A stretch of DNA of 64,000 bases from Teratosphaeria epicoccoides (GCA_021401465.1 JADDMT010000038.1:62001-126000), one strand, 5' to 3'; shown: positions 30,501-43,227, counted from the first letter of the stretch. Notes: generated by a model from the letters alone, not told the origin. Program-made: numbers and translations.

Positions 30501-33500
30501 AACAGCGCCCGATCCCAGTGTCAGGCGAATCTCCTGTCACTGGCGACCCACCAACTTTGGATGCTTTTCTCCATGGATACGGAATGCTTCTGAGGACGGG
30601 TCGGCATCGACCGATCTACGTGCCAACATATATTAGCCGCCTGCGCATCTCCAACAGTATCCCCGCCATCACCGGACAGATATTCACCACCGTGAGCCGC
30701 CATTTGCATCAGGATGAGAAGTCGGGCCTCATGCAAATGAGTAATGCTGTCTTTGCCACGATAAATGGCTGCAGGACACCCATTTTTGATCTGGACGCGA
30801 TAACGTTGAAGGTTATTGCTCAACCACAGGAAGAGACTCTGGTGGACGTACCAGAGTGCCATTATTGGAAGAATGCTTTACATGCTCATCTTACGGACAG
30901 TCACGAGCTTGAAAAACTGCTCGTTGACGCAGAATTCGAACAAGACGAGCTTCAGCACCACCGTGACCTCAACAAGGTTGCCCTTCACTACATTACTCGT
31001 TCTTTGAAAGAAACGGCGGACCATGACTTTTCTGAGGCACCCCCTCACCTGGTTCGCTTTTTGCATTGGGCGCGAAGTCTTGTTCTGCCAAACCTTGTGG
31101 ACGATCATGGTTCTTATGATGCCGCAGCGCTAATAGAACGTGTATCCAGCCATGACGCAGGAGGCAAAATGGTTTGTGCCGTTGGGGAGCAACTAACCGA
31201 GGTGCTGCACGGGCGTCTTGAGCCATTGGAGATCATGCTTCGAGACGGATTGCTCTGGAAGACCTATGAGGAAGATCCGGCGACCATTCGGAGTAGCCAG
31301 TCCTGTGCCAAATATGCTGGTATTCTGGCGGAAACGGACCCGAGAATGAACATCTTGGAGATAGGCGCTGGAACTGGACGTCAGAGGGGGCTTCTCGTCG
31401 AGAGGAAGCGGAATTCATGCTGACGGAGATTAGGAACAACGCTTGCAGTGCTTGAGGCCATGTCTCGTGGAATAGAGGAGGCACCAGCCTTCTTGCAATA
31501 CAGTTTCACCGACATATCATCTGGATTTTTCGAAACCGCCCGCACAAAACTGGCCCGCTGGTCTAAACAGGTTGTGTATGGAAAGCTGGACATCAGTGAG
31601 GACCCTCGTGAGCAAGGCTTTGCTTCTGGTGCATACGACTTGGTCATCGCTGCTAATGTCTTGCATGCGACTGCAGACATCTCTGTAACTATGAAGAATG
31701 TGCGATCCCTGTTGAGGCCTGGAGGCAAGCTATTGCTGCTCGAAGTCGTCCGTCACGTGCCAGCATATCTACCATTCGCCTTACTTCCTGGCTGGTGGCT
31801 TCATGATGACGAGTATCGCTCGAGCGATGGGCCACTGCTCTCCGAGAAAGTGTGGTCAGATATCCTGGTGGACAATGGATTTTCTGGAATCGAGGGCTCC
31901 GCGCAGGACTACCCTGGTGCCCTCGCACTTGTCATGACGACGATGTGGTCTACAAGAATCGAAGACTTGGAGCCTAGTGTGCCTAGAAGTGCTGGCCCTG
32001 TCATAGTGTGCGGGCAGACCTCCAACGCGGAAGTCGCTTCTTTTGCCGAGTTGGTATCGGCTGAGATAGCAGTGCGCTTCAGTCTCACGACGGTGGTCAA
32101 ACCTTTCTTGGAGCTCACTCCAAACAAGAATGAGTTCTGGATCTTCGTGGACCATCGGCAGAGCAATTTCCAGGAGTTGTCGCCGGTGTCATTCGATAAC
32201 CTGAAGGTGCTTTGTCTGCAATCGGCAGGGTTATTATGGATCTCGCCGGAGAACGCAGGACCCGATGGAGCCGTCATCAAGGGTTTGCTGCACAGCTTGC
32301 GCCAGGAAGACACGTCGCGAAAACTGCTGCTGATAGAGGATGTTCCCCTTTCTCAGCAGAGCGTTCCAGCAATTATCAAAGTGGCGGAGAAAATGCTAGG
32401 TCACAATAGTGCCATGTGCAGGGACCAGGACTTGGTTTGGGAGAATGGCTTGATCTACGTACCTCGACTCCGACGATTACCAATGGCGAAAGAGATTTTG
32501 GCCACAGAAGCCGGCCCTCCGAGCAGAGAACTGCAGAACATATGGTCTTGCGGTCAATCGCTCGAGATGACAATGGATGCGGCAGGTGACCTGGACTCGA
32601 TATATTTCCGCAGAAGCGATGCATTCGACGACGAGCTCGGAGACGACGAGCTTATTGTTCGGACGGAAGCTAGTGGGCTCAACTTTCGAGATCTCTTGCT
32701 CGTGTTGGGTTCCATGCCATGGTCAAATCCGGGTTTGGAGGGAGCCGGTGAAGTCGTTCGCACTGGAGTAAACGTACGAGACCTAAAGCCTGGCGATCGA
32801 GTTTTCTTCATCCCTCCTCGACAAGGTAGCTTTGCAAATTTTGTCCGGATCCCTTGTCTAAGTGCTCGAGCGATTCCCGAGAAGTTGAGCACGGTCGATG
32901 CCGCCACGATGCCTATTGCGTACAGCACCGCGATCCAGTGTCTCCTACGAATCGCCCGGCTGCAGAGAGACGAGACGGTTCTCATCCATGCTGCTTCCGG
33001 CGCAGTGGGCCAAGCATGCATTGTACTTGCACAACATCTAGGAGCTCGTGTGTTTGCCACTGCGGGCTCTCCCGAAAAGAGAGACTTCTTACACCAAGAG
33101 CACCACATCCCAAAGACACACATATTCTCCAGTCGCACCGCAGATTTCAGAGACGGAATATTGTGCGCAACCGACGGCCGGGGCGTGGACGTGATCGTCA
33201 ATTGTCTCAGTGGCAAGCTCCTGAAAGAGACTTGGTCGCTGATCGCGGAATTTGGTCGTTTCGTGGAAATTGCTAAGAAGGACTTTGCCCAGAATACTTA
33301 TCTAGGCATGCGGCACTTCGATCGCAACGTCACATTCAGCGGCCTTGATATCCGCCGGATCTTTCAGGATCCCACAGCTCTGGATGCGCTCCTGTCACAA
33401 ATGACAGAACTGCTGCAGAGAGGAGTCATTACACCCATCCGCCCGGTCACTCAGATGCCCATCTCTCAAATAGTCGCTGGTATGCGCAGATTGCAATCAG

Positions 33501-34710
33501 GCTCGAGCTGGGGCAAAATCGTTATAACATTTGGTCCCGACGAGTGTGTCCTGGCAGAGCGTGGCTCATCATTGAAGCAGCCAGGGCAACGATTGCTAGC
33601 ACCCGATGCGACATACGTGATCACTGGCGGCACAGGTGGCATCGGTCGTTCGATCGCTACTTGGATGATCAAGAAAGGAGCCCACCATATTGTGCTGCTT
33701 GGCCGGAGCGGACCCATGAATCCCGAAGTGGCAGAATTGTTGGAGCGATATGAAGGCACAGACACCCATCTGCGAGCAATTTCTTGTGATGTCGGTTCTC
33801 GTCCCGCTCTGGTCGGCGCTCTGGATAAATTACAAGATCTCCCGCCGGTGCGAGGTGTCGTCCATGGAGCTTTGTTTCTCCGCGTAAGGTCAAAATACCA
33901 AGGTCTTGCATTTTGTGGTGACTAACAGCTCCCAAACAGGACTCATTCTTGATGAATGCAACATACGATGACTGGCAGAAGATCACAGCACCCAAAATCA
34001 ACGCAGCCTGGCACTTGCATGATTTGTTACCGAATCTGGATTTCTTCATTGCATTGTCATCTATGCAGGGACCCATCGGCCACGTCGGACAGTCCATTTA
34101 CGCTGGGACTTCGACGTTCCTCGACGCCTTTACGCAGCATCGGCTCAGACTTGGACTCCCTGCCGTCTCTATTAGTCTTCCTGTGGTAGAAGGTGTTGGG
34201 TACGTGGCCGAGCGTGGGCTCACGGAGACGTTAAAAGGATCCGTCGGTCTCCGTTTGACAGAATCCCAAGTCCACACTCTCGTCGAAGCAGGCATTGTCG
34301 GACCCTCTTCCGGGTTGTTTCGCCAAGGCAAATTGATGGCCTTTTGCATGGATACCGGACCGCATGCTGCAGAGCTACCGTGGGCAGGCTTGAACTTCTG
34401 GGCCGCATTGCGGGTTGATGCCGACGATGCTAAGCAGCAAGAATGTGACTTGGCAGGAGATGCTCAGGTTGGCGGGACGTCAATCGATGTACTGAGCCTT
34501 CTCATTGAAAAAGTGGCAACGATAACCATGATGGATCATGAAGAAGTGAGTGCAGGGAAGAATCTGACTGAATACGGTCTGGACTCCTTGGTTGCTGTCG
34601 AGCTGCGAAGTTTCATTCGGCGGGGATTTGGCGTCGAAATGGCGTTGACACAGATTTTCGGTGCAGCGAATTTGCAAGAGTTGGCCGACAACATTCAGTC
34701 GCAGATGTGA
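27544..34710 (+). pseudogene. Highly reducing type I polyketide synthase with AT domain deleted
   Basis: Exons: 27544-28199, 28256-28526, 28582-28607, 28657-28752, 28807-28936, 28989-29052, 29102-29546, a break, about 29600-31379, 31434-33883 and 33940-34710. KS is complete, with its cysteine (DAACASSSQ) and both histidines (EAHGTGT, KSNIGH). The KS-AT linker and first strand of AT (FLFTGQGAQ) follow, then a donor GTACGT at 29547 with no acceptor. The next coding piece is the very end of AT (LIEIGPHSAL), so the GHSxG core is gone and the frame changes. DH (HVVAGDTLFP), C-methyltransferase (LEIGAGTG), ER, KR (GGTGGIG; YAGTSTFLDAF) and ACP (YGLDSL) then run without interruption apart from introns. 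This is the KS-AT-DH-MT-ER-KR-ACP order of fungal HR-PKSs, minus a working AT. It has no releasing domain, fitting transfer to another enzyme such as the divergent NRPS. Confidence 0.9.
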
Positions 34711-35144
34711 CTTATTGTTACAACCAGCAAGGGCCGTACAGCAGCTGCCATCTTTGGAGGAGTCACTAAGCCGGGAGCAGGAGGTCTAGATAGCTGGCCA
34801 TCATCGACTTTGCCTTTGTCCGCCATTTGCAACAGACGAGTCTGTCGAGGTAACGTACCTGGGAAAAACGAAATCTTTTCGAAAGAAAAGTACCACGCCA
34901 CTCCCCACCACAGCCTTGGGTACGCTGCGTCGTCCTCTTCTGGTGAAATTGTGTATGCGGCAGGGAAGGAACAAGAAACCCTGCCTTGACTATTTGTCTG
35001 ATCCCCGTGGTCAGGACGTTGTTCCCACAAAATCCTGAAGCGCTGTATCTACATGCGCCATTCCACCCTCTTGACTCGTTGTGGCATACCCTCCCGCGGT
35101 TTCACCACCCCGATTTGAACTATGTCGCCGGCATTAATGCACCT

Positions 35145-36951
35145 TCAGTACAGCGGAATCGGAAGAGTTGCAGACTTACCTCGATACATTTTCTCACCGT
35201 CCACGTCCAATCTCCCGCCTCTGCGCCTCTTCTCCTTCGCATAAACACTCCCATCTTTCGAGATCTCATCCAGACTCTGCTGGTCAAGCACACACTCGAG
35301 CTCAAACGACCTGCAAGTCAGGGCCAGAACAATCTTAAGCTCAGCGAGGGCCAGATTCTGCCCTAGGCACGCCCAAGGGCCCTTCTCGAAGGCTCTGAAG
35401 GCCCCTTCGGGGACACGAGCACTGTTCTCCGGGAGAAACCGCGTGGGATCGAAGTCGTCAACTGTCGGGCCCCAGACGTTCTCGTTGTGGCCGACGCCAT
35501 AATGGTTGATCCAGATCATAAGTCCTCCGACTGGGTATCTTTCGCCAGTCTTCGGATCAGTGACAAAGTCGTTGGGCCGGCCCTCACGCACTGTAGACGC
35601 GGGTGGAAATAGGCGCAAGGACTCTTTGATGACGCAGGTGGTATATTCGAGTTTGCTCAGGAAGTACGGTCTGTTCTTGATGGTTTCGGCTGTGGTGCAA
35701 ACCGGGCCGAGTACCGTTTCATGTTCTTCCCGGATGCGCTGAAGGCAGCTAGGGTTTTCATACAGCAGATAAAGTGCGTAGCTGATCGCCACGGACGTGG
35801 TGTCGTAGCCAGCGAATATCATTGTGCGGAGCTGCGTGATTATGCTATCTCGGAGATGCTTGTCGAGACAGGGTCCGTTTCCGTCCAGTGCGTCCGAAAC
35901 ATTTGATACGCAATCATCTAGAGCGACGTCCAGGACACTGCGACTCTTGCGCCGCCGGCTCTCCGGATGCTTCCTACTCGCGAGACGCTGGTCAAGAATA
36001 TTGCCGACATAGTTGTGCATGAAATGCGAGCCCCGCAGCCTCTTCCAAAGAGCGAGGGGCTTCAAAATGTTGATGAGGAGCGAAGGGTGCATTGGAAGAT
36101 TGCATAGCTGCTCTCCAAGTGTCTGAACAAACACATGGCCTCTATGCAGCTGCGTGTCAAAATCCACATCCATCGTCACTTTACCGATGACATCGGCCGC
36201 AAATCTCATGGTCATAGCGTGCAGCCGGAAAATACGCTGCTGGTGTTTGGCGTGTTCGTCCAGCTTCATGGTGAAAGCAAGCGCGTAATCTACGATATCC
36301 GGAATTGCAGCAACGATTTGCTGGTTACTAAAGCTAGGGCTGAACATGGTTCTCCAGTGTCTCCATGCTGTATCATTGGCATTGATCATGTCACCCGGAC
36401 CAAGCACGTATCTCACGAGGAAGCTCATGTAGGAGTGCTTGTTTGTACAGAGATCCACCGTGAGGTGCTGGCAGAGTGCCGGATCCATGACTATCAAGGT
36501 CGGCGGAGCAAAGGGCCAAAGGTCCTGCCAGAATGATAACTAGAGGGTCAGTGAAAGTCTCACACACAATATGCCCTCCTACCCATCGGCACTGACCAGG
36601 AACATGAAGTTTCCGAAGTTGTACTTCCTCCTTACTCGAGTCGGGCAAACTATAGCCATGTCAGGTCAACCGTTCATCCCAGCTGTGAGATCCTCATCTT
36701 AAGTTACTGTGCGGACTGGCTCCATACGGCAGTTCTTTCGCTGCATGGGCCAGAACCTTGAGGCTCCCGAGGCCCCATGAATGCGCCGGAGTAGGCTGAC
36801 ATTGCTGATCAGTGCCCCAGAATCTACAACACCGGCACCTTCCCTTACTTACAAGCCTACGGTGCTTTGCGCGCATCCTGAAGCCTTGCAGGACGAAGCG
36901 GGCCATGAAGGCGAACACCGCGACGTATGCAATCATCGGTAAGAGATCCAT
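35145..36951 (-). CDS. Cytochrome P450 monooxygenase
   Basis: Four exons, 36853-36951, 36708-36804, 36597-36649 and 35145-36539, give 547 aa with no frame break. An N-terminal membrane anchor (MIAYVAVFAFMARFVLQGF) is followed by a proline-containing hinge. Other landmarks are WPFAPPTLIV in the beta-1 region, the I-helix oxygen-binding AGYDTTS (about residue 325), ExxR in KESLRLFPP (about 391) and the haem loop FEKGPWACLGQ with the thiolate cysteine near 473. The haem loop has Trp where Arg is usual, a change tolerated in some fungal P450s. It converges on the PKS, 434 bp away, so it is the obvious tailoring oxidase of the cluster. Its substrate is unknown. Unlike the PKS and NRPS it looks intact. 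Exons 2 and 3 were placed by splice signals and frame and are slightly less sure. Confidence 0.9.
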
Positions 36952-37487
36952 TTTGCTCGGGACGAAGGCGGAAGCACGTCGCGGACACAGTAGCATGGAG
37001 GAAGTCGACAGAAGAGCAATGGTGAGGTCCAGCTATGCAGACCTCCGGGAGGACTTGCTAGGGTATCTGTTGCGGATTAGAATCACAGCTGCCTTGATGC
37101 TGTACAACGTTTGGGCCTGCTGGCTAGTCCACCGCCATCGAGTGCGAATCGCTCGCCAGGGCGTGATCGGGGATCTACCGTGGAAAGCACAGCACCAAGG
37201 CTTGTCCACACTAGTGTGGATGCATGCACAGGCAGTCGCATGCGCCGGCAGTCACAGCTTGGCACAACCCCAGAAAGATCTATTGTGTCCTCTTCACCTT
37301 CCGAACCATCATATGCTAGACCTGGGGTATATCCTACAAAAAATATGATGCAAACGCCTCATGCTCCAGATCATACGCCCACGTCCGGTTTCCGAAGCTC
37401 GTAGACATACCTGTACGTCCACACCAGGGACTTCATCGATCCACGCCTTGACCAGATGCAACCAACCAGTTTAAAGTGACTTCCCAC

Positions 37488-40136
37488 TTACTCCCCAGAC
37501 CGATCGATGACGGGACCATCCCTCGCTGTCTCCTTTTCGACCTTACTCAATAAACTTCCCTGTGGAAACTGGCTCTGTTCGCGTAAGTCCAAGAACGGCC
37601 CTTTCGCGTGTGCGGCATCCGCATTTCCTCTGCCTTTATTCCCGCCGCCCCATCCCTTACCACCAGGAGCAAATAGACCTTGACCCGTGAACGCCGCATC
37701 CGGGTCATCGGATTCACGTCGTGCACTTGCCCTTGCCGCCGGCCTCGAGTTCGATCGCGCGCGATAGCGTGCCTCGTTCTGCTGGTAGGCGCCGTTCCGG
37801 CCGCGCCAGTCAGTGCTAGGAGGAACACCGATGGGGTCATCCGGAGTTGTAGCGCTCTCGATGAGGTTGCCTGGCTTGTCTGGGATGTGACCTTTGCCTT
37901 TCTTGAGGTGCTGCGGTGGTTCGCGATACTGCGGCGTCAGATCGACGAGTGGTTTGTTCGGCATCCGCCTCGAGCCGGATCGCTGAAGGTCGTTCGACTG
38001 ATTACGGCCCAACTGGTTACGGACTGACTGGACACGGCGCGAGTCGCTTGCCTCGTGGACACGCGTGGATTTGTTGCGACGTGGACCGTCTATTGACTGC
38101 CTGCCGCCGTACTCCTCCTGCGTGGCAACGGGCCCATCATTGGGTAGATTTGGTCCAGTCGTCCAGGGAACCTGCCGCTGCCTTTCGCGTTCATCGACTT
38201 CGCGTTGCCGCTGAGAGTAGCTCTGACCAAGCAGACCAGTGACAGCAAATTCCTCCGGCCGGCTTTGGTCGAAAGACGTACGCTTCTGATCCATCGACGC
38301 TCGTCCTGCGAGCTTAACGAGTGGCTCATCATCGGCAAGTTGCGTTCGATTAGCCATTGCGACAGGTGGGTGTTGCTTCCGGCGGTTAGTACTAGCTTTG
38401 CGCTCGGGTAAAGAGACGCTCCTGCGTTCGCCTCCGCTGGTGGGAATGTCGTTCGCGGCCCGTGACCCGTCGAATTGATCCACATCAATCAATGGCTTGA
38501 AGGAGCCAAGCTGATAGTGTGATGAGAATGACTCTCCGACTTTGTGACCTTTCGCAAAAGAGCTGTCGCTGTTTTGATTCTTCTCCGCATCAGCCGCCCT
38601 CTTTTTCCGTCCCTCACCCATCACATTCACCAAATACCAGCTGCGCCAACTCTGAATGGCGTAGTGAAACGCATCCGACGTCTGCTTGTCGTTTGTGCAG
38701 TAAAAGTGAACGTAATCGCTGGTGCTTTCAAACATTGCTGTCTTCTGTTGTGACTTGATGGCATGGCAAAATCTCTTAGGCGGCTTCACTTTCTTTCTCA
38801 GCCTTTCTGGCGTTGCTTGGTAAATGTCAAAATCGCTCAAATGACAGACCGTGTCCTGGTTTTGCGGCTTATGCGGATCACGTTGCATGACGATCTGCCC
38901 GTCAGCCCTCAATGTGATGATTCGTTTGTCCCACTTGCCGGGCATCTGTGAGATTGACATCAGCCAACGGTTCTCGCCAGGTTGTTGTTGTGGCACGTTT
39001 GCGATGCTCAATTCGCTTTCGGAACTACCGGTTCTCGGGTCAACGAGCAAGAGGCTATTCTGGCGATCGTTATCCCAGCTGTTCATGATGTCGCGAATAT
39101 GCTCATATCGACGGATCGAGCGCTGAACGCCGACGCTGCCAAAGTGCTCGACGAGTACAGCAGAGCGTACATCAATCGGCTCCGACATGCAATTCGCTGC
39201 ACTCTTGATGAGGTCTGCTGCGGTGGTGTCTGGCGTGACGGGAAACATCGTCTTCGAACTGTTGCACTCAACCATGACCCTTCTGTCACCAGCGTTGACA
39301 GCCGACTTGGGTGCGTCTACTCCAGGTACGATCCCGCCAACCCCGCCTGCCTTGATCGTGGCTGGACCATCGTCAGCTCTAAGCGGTCGCGCCATGAGCT
39401 CTTTCTCGTGGTCCTTCACCGTCGGCTCTGGGCGTGCTCGCTTGAATAGACCAAAGCACCCTTTGGGCTCATCGTCGTTCAGGTACTTGGGCAGCTCGAC
39501 AGCGCTTCTGGTAGCCTTGATGTGACTCGAGGCCGGCGGCCCGTCAATGCGCATAGCTTTGCCGACCGGCTTCGGCGGTGGGAAAAGCTCGCCGGTTGGT
39601 TCTGGTCCAGGCAAGGCCATTTGGGGGGCAGGTGATTGTCGCGTCGCGGGGGCTGGCTCAGCATCACGGTCGGTGCGGCGGCCGTTGACTCTCGATGGTG
39701 ATTCATCAGCAGACGAATCATCGCCGTCTTGCTGCCGATGCCGCGTGTCCTGCGCTCCGAGCTGTGCTGGCGGGCTTCCCTGTCGCGCGTCATGCTGGGG
39801 TGTTGGTCGCCTCCTGTACCTCTGACTCTTGTGATGCGGCGTCAGCGGACGATCGTCGTTTGCTGCTGGCGATGGCGCGGACGTTGGCGGCTCCCTCAGC
39901 TGTTCCGCCTGCCCATCCACGTGAGCCTTGGCACACAGCGGCGGTGGATCCGTGCCGGTAGCCTTCCTGCGATATCTCGACCTGCTCCTGGCGACTTCTT
40001 CATCTGGTGGAGATTGCGCGGGGGGGCCCGCCGGCAGAGCTGGTGCGTGTTCTGTTCCCGGCGACGCTTCCTTCTGCCTCTGCGATCTGTACCGCGACAA
40101 ACGCGTCGAACTGCTCTGTGGCTCGCTTTCCGTCAT
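37488..40136 (-). CDS. RA-PH domain signalling/scaffold protein
   Basis: A single exon of 882 aa. The first ~250 residues are disordered, rich in Arg, Ser, Pro and Gln. Residues about 285-375 form a Ras-association-like ubiquitin fold (VMVECNSSKTMFPVTPDTTAADLI ... LLLVDP). Residues about 388-500 form a PH domain (RWLMSISQMPGKWDKRIITL ... FCHAIKSQ ... YCTNDKQTSDAFHYAIQSWRSW). The rest is a long disordered basic tail. Adjacent RA-PH domains are the core of the Grb7/MRL group in animals, which link Ras-family GTPases to phosphoinositide membranes and actin; related fungal proteins are poorly studied. The ATG at 40136 was chosen because the longer frame upstream starts only with TTG and adds Cys/Arg-rich residues unlike a start. 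Domain call good, cellular role inferred. Confidence 0.82.
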   Translation of the reverse strand: MTESEPQSSSTRLSRYRSQRQKEASPGTEHAPALPAGPPAQSPPDEEVARSRSRYRRKATGTDPPPLCAKAHVDGQAEQLREPPTSAPSPAANDDRPLTPHHKSQRYRRRPTPQHDARQGSPPAQLGAQDTRHRQQDGDDSSADESPSRVNGRRTDRDAEPAPATRQSPAPQMALPGPEPTGELFPPPKPVGKAMRIDGPPASSHIKATRSAVELPKYLNDDEPKGCFGLFKRARPEPTVKDHEKELMARPLRADDGPATIKAGGVGGIVPGVDAPKSAVNAGDRRVMVECNSSKTMFPVTPDTTAADLIKSAANCMSEPIDVRSAVLVEHFGSVGVQRSIRRYEHIRDIMNSWDNDRQNSLLLVDPRTGSSESELSIANVPQQQPGENRWLMSISQMPGKWDKRIITLRADGQIVMQRDPHKPQNQDTVCHLSDFDIYQATPERLRKKVKPPKRFCHAIKSQQKTAMFESTSDYVHFYCTNDKQTSDAFHYAIQSWRSWYLVNVMGEGRKKRAADAEKNQNSDSSFAKGHKVGESFSSHYQLGSFKPLIDVDQFDGSRAANDIPTSGGERRSVSLPERKASTNRRKQHPPVAMANRTQLADDEPLVKLAGRASMDQKRTSFDQSRPEEFAVTGLLGQSYSQRQREVDERERQRQVPWTTGPNLPNDGPVATQEEYGGRQSIDGPRRNKSTRVHEASDSRRVQSVRNQLGRNQSNDLQRSGSRRMPNKPLVDLTPQYREPPQHLKKGKGHIPDKPGNLIESATTPDDPIGVPPSTDWRGRNGAYQQNEARYRARSNSRPAARASARRESDDPDAAFTGQGLFAPGGKGWGGGNKGRGNADAAHAKGPFLDLREQSQFPQGSLLSKVEKETARDGPVIDRSGE

Positions 40137-41020
40137 GTCGACAACGACTGGGCGCCATCGGGCCCGTCTGGCGTACTGGGAGCACAGTGCCAAATCACAA
40201 GCACAGCAGCGACCTGTGCACCTCTCGCGACGACGTTGCAATAATCATCGTCCTACTGCACTACTCCTGCCGCTACCAGTCTCGCTTCAAAATGCAGGGA
40301 TGTGTTTCTAAGCTACAGGGTCTCGTGTCATTGGTTGCAAACCCTCACTCCCTACTGATATCTCCCCTTGTCCCTCATGCCCTCGACGCATTTTCATTGC
40401 GCGCATTATTTTATCCGAGGCCGTACGCGAACCTCGGATTGATGCAGGGCGGCAAATGTCACCATATGCACGCAGCACATAATGCAGAGCACCGCGGAGC
40501 AGAGCAATCGACACAGGCTCATGACGATGCTCCAACAACTCCCACGGCCCGCCATCTGGCATCAGCGCGCATGTCCAGGCTTATCGCCAGCGAGTCGCAT
40601 ATGCACCACCAATCAGAAGACTCGCGCGCTTGTCAATTTCCTGTTCCTGCGCTAGGCTGTACCCACGCAAGCCACAACACCACCCCTACTCCCCCTACTT
40701 GCAAGCACCGATTCAGAATCTGTGCGAGATCTGTGACAGCCTCCCACAGCCTGCCGTAGCGCGGTCGCTAGCCGGCAGCACAGTCTGCCAAATGACCTCG
40801 GGATGGGGAATAAGAACAGACTTGCCGATCGCCGGTGTAGCAGCTGCACGAGCTTGACCTGTCCAGCGAGCATGCTGCTGATGACAGACCCTTAGTAGTA
40901 ATGGCCTGAATATAACTGTGCATAGACCCGCAACGATGGTCGATTCGTGCCTGCGTTATGCCTGGCAGTCGAGAGGCCACAGGTTTGGGAGCTGTATGAG
41001 ACCTGGTCACGAAGACATCT

Positions 41021-42306
41021 ATGGAGCGACGCAGGCTCTATGTGTTTGCTTCTGTGGTATTTCTGTTGCTCTTGTTATGGCAGGGCAGGGATAGGATTCA
41101 AGGGACCGCAGTGCGCTTCGCGTGGTCTGGGCGACATAAACTAAGAGGGGTTGAGCCTTCGAACTCGACACTCGGCGTGAGTCTGCGTTTCCACGAGATT
41201 TTTACCTGACCGAGAAGATCTTGGGCCATGTCTCCGCTTACTTGAACACTGACTTTGCACTATGCTGCCAGTTTGGCGCCGTCTATGCCGTCTCCAGAGA
41301 AGGCTCCTCGCGTCGCGAAGGACTTCTCTTCGCCTCCAACATTACCAATATTGATATTACGATCCCAAAGCAGCCACAGTGGAACGAGGAGGACGTAAAT
41401 GCATTACGCGCGGCGAAAAACAGCACCATCAGTCGTGGGTCGGCACTGGCCTGGCTAGGGCATCTCAATGCTCTACGCACGTTTTTGCAGAGTGACCTGG
41501 AAACCGTCTTGATTCTAGAAGATGACGTTGACTGGGATATACATCTCCGAACGGTACAAATCCCAGCTGCCGCGGCGGCAGTGAGGCAGTTGATTGCCAA
41601 AAAGTCTGCATCGACCGCCCAGAGCACGGACAGTCCGCAGCTGAGCAACTACTGGGGCGCCAGCAGCGATTGGGATATCATTTACCTCGGCCACTGCGGC
41701 GATGTCTTCAAGCCTGATGCTAAGACTTTTCGACTGCCCCGGATTGAATATCATGATGCAACACTACCTGCCAAGGAAGCGCTACACCCATTGACCGCGG
41801 AATTTCTTGATGGGATTGGCATCCCTGAACACACAAGAGTGGTCCACGAGAGCGTCTTTCCGCTCTGCACATTTGGCTTCGCACTCACCCGTCACGCCGC
41901 CCGTCGCCTCCTGACCGAGGTCGCCAACAGAGAAGCCGACGGTGGCACAATGGCCTACGACGTCCGCGTCCTGGAAGCGTGTCGAGACCTTGGATTCAGA
42001 TGCTGGTCTGCGAATCCCGAACTCTTCCACCATCTGGCGTTAGAGTCCGAAATTGCGGTCGCGAACAGACTGTTGTCGACTGCCGATGAACCGCATGATG
42101 AGGGAAATGTGGACGAAGGCCAGGATGGTGCGGACGGGAGTGGGGGGTTGACGGTGCAAGTAGGGGCGCCGAATATTGCTTGTGGAGCGAGGAGCGAGGA
42201 GTTCTTCACGCGCGATCCGCAGAGAATCGAGTACTTGAAGGAGATGGCGGGGCGTAAAGGGAAGTGTTTGAGGATACTGAGGCATGAAGAGCCAGCGTCG
42301 TTCTGA
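41021..42306 (+). CDS. Family 25 glycosyltransferase, type II membrane protein
   Basis: Two exons, 41021-41176 and 41272-42306, with a 95 bp intron, encode 396 aa. A short basic N-terminus and a hydrophobic segment (LYVFASVVFLLLLLW) give a Golgi-type signal anchor. The GT25 signature follows directly after the splice: FGAVYAVSREGSSRRE, a GHLNALRTFL segment, and VLILEDDVDWDI with the metal-binding DxD-like acids; TFGFALTRHAARRLL and WSANPELFHH follow. GT25 enzymes add galactose or glucose in bacterial LPS and animal collagen; fungal members are lumenal enzymes of unknown acceptor. The tail after ~310 is Asp/Gly rich and not conserved. The intron is supported by the exact joining of STLG to FGAVYA. 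Confidence 0.88.
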
Positions 42307-43227
42307 GAGCAGCATGTTGTAGTCGGAAATCTTGATATCGACAGTGCAACGAAATCTGCCACGGACGATCCTTAATCCGCGTGCACGAGCCATAGCCGCC
42401 ATCACCCCAGATTCCCATCTCGCTTCAACGACTCCCACTCTTTTCTCCCCCCAACGCGCCCTTCTAGACAGTGCATGTCAGCAGCCCTCGCGCGGTGTTC
42501 CATCGCGCGGGTGGTACGTCCTATTGTTGATCTTTGCGATTTCGCGGTGCGGAGAGGGAACCATGAGTGGATACCATAAGAACTGGCCAGGATTGAAACT
42601 TTTTCGCTGTATCGTGGGCGGTGTCAGAGGTGTCGGACATTCTTTTTCGTCAGAGATGTGGTGATGTGATGAGGATGACGATTTGGACGTGGGCGCAGTG
42701 AGAGAGAGGTTTCACCGGGCGGTGGGTTTTCACGGGCGTTGTGGGCAGTGGTAAGGGTGGAAGTGCATTAATACGGCGTGGACAGTGGCGGCAGAGGGGC
42801 TTTGGAGATACACCAGCTTTTGTCGCTCTGAAACTTTCAGAACTTCTGACTCATTGATGGATGGTGATTACTGCCTGAGACAAGCGTGAGGAGGTCCGGT
42901 ATCAGTAGGAGTAGGATCAAGAGCGACGCATCAAAACATACATCATCGGGCACGTCAACAATATCGGTGGTCTAAGGAGTCACGTTGGGGCTTGAAATTT
43001 CGCGATCATTTCAATGGCAGTCTCAATGGCTCCCATGTATTTGCTCGAGCTATCAGGCATGACATTCCCTTATGCAGCCATGAGCCATCACAAAAGTACT
43101 GTACTTCGCTGACCGGATAGCAGCTTGTAGCCATTCTCCCGGAACGAGTGCTGCCCTTCCGCTGCTTCCCAATATCCTGGCCCCTGTCCCGCGCCCCAAC
43201 GCGTACGTGGATGGCAACCGTCGTCTC
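42307..43227. other. Intergenic spacer
   Basis: About 0.9 kb between two convergent genes. No ORF with coding character. A small imperfect direct repeat of TCGCGCGG lies near 42490-42513. Nothing else seen. Confidence 0.5.
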
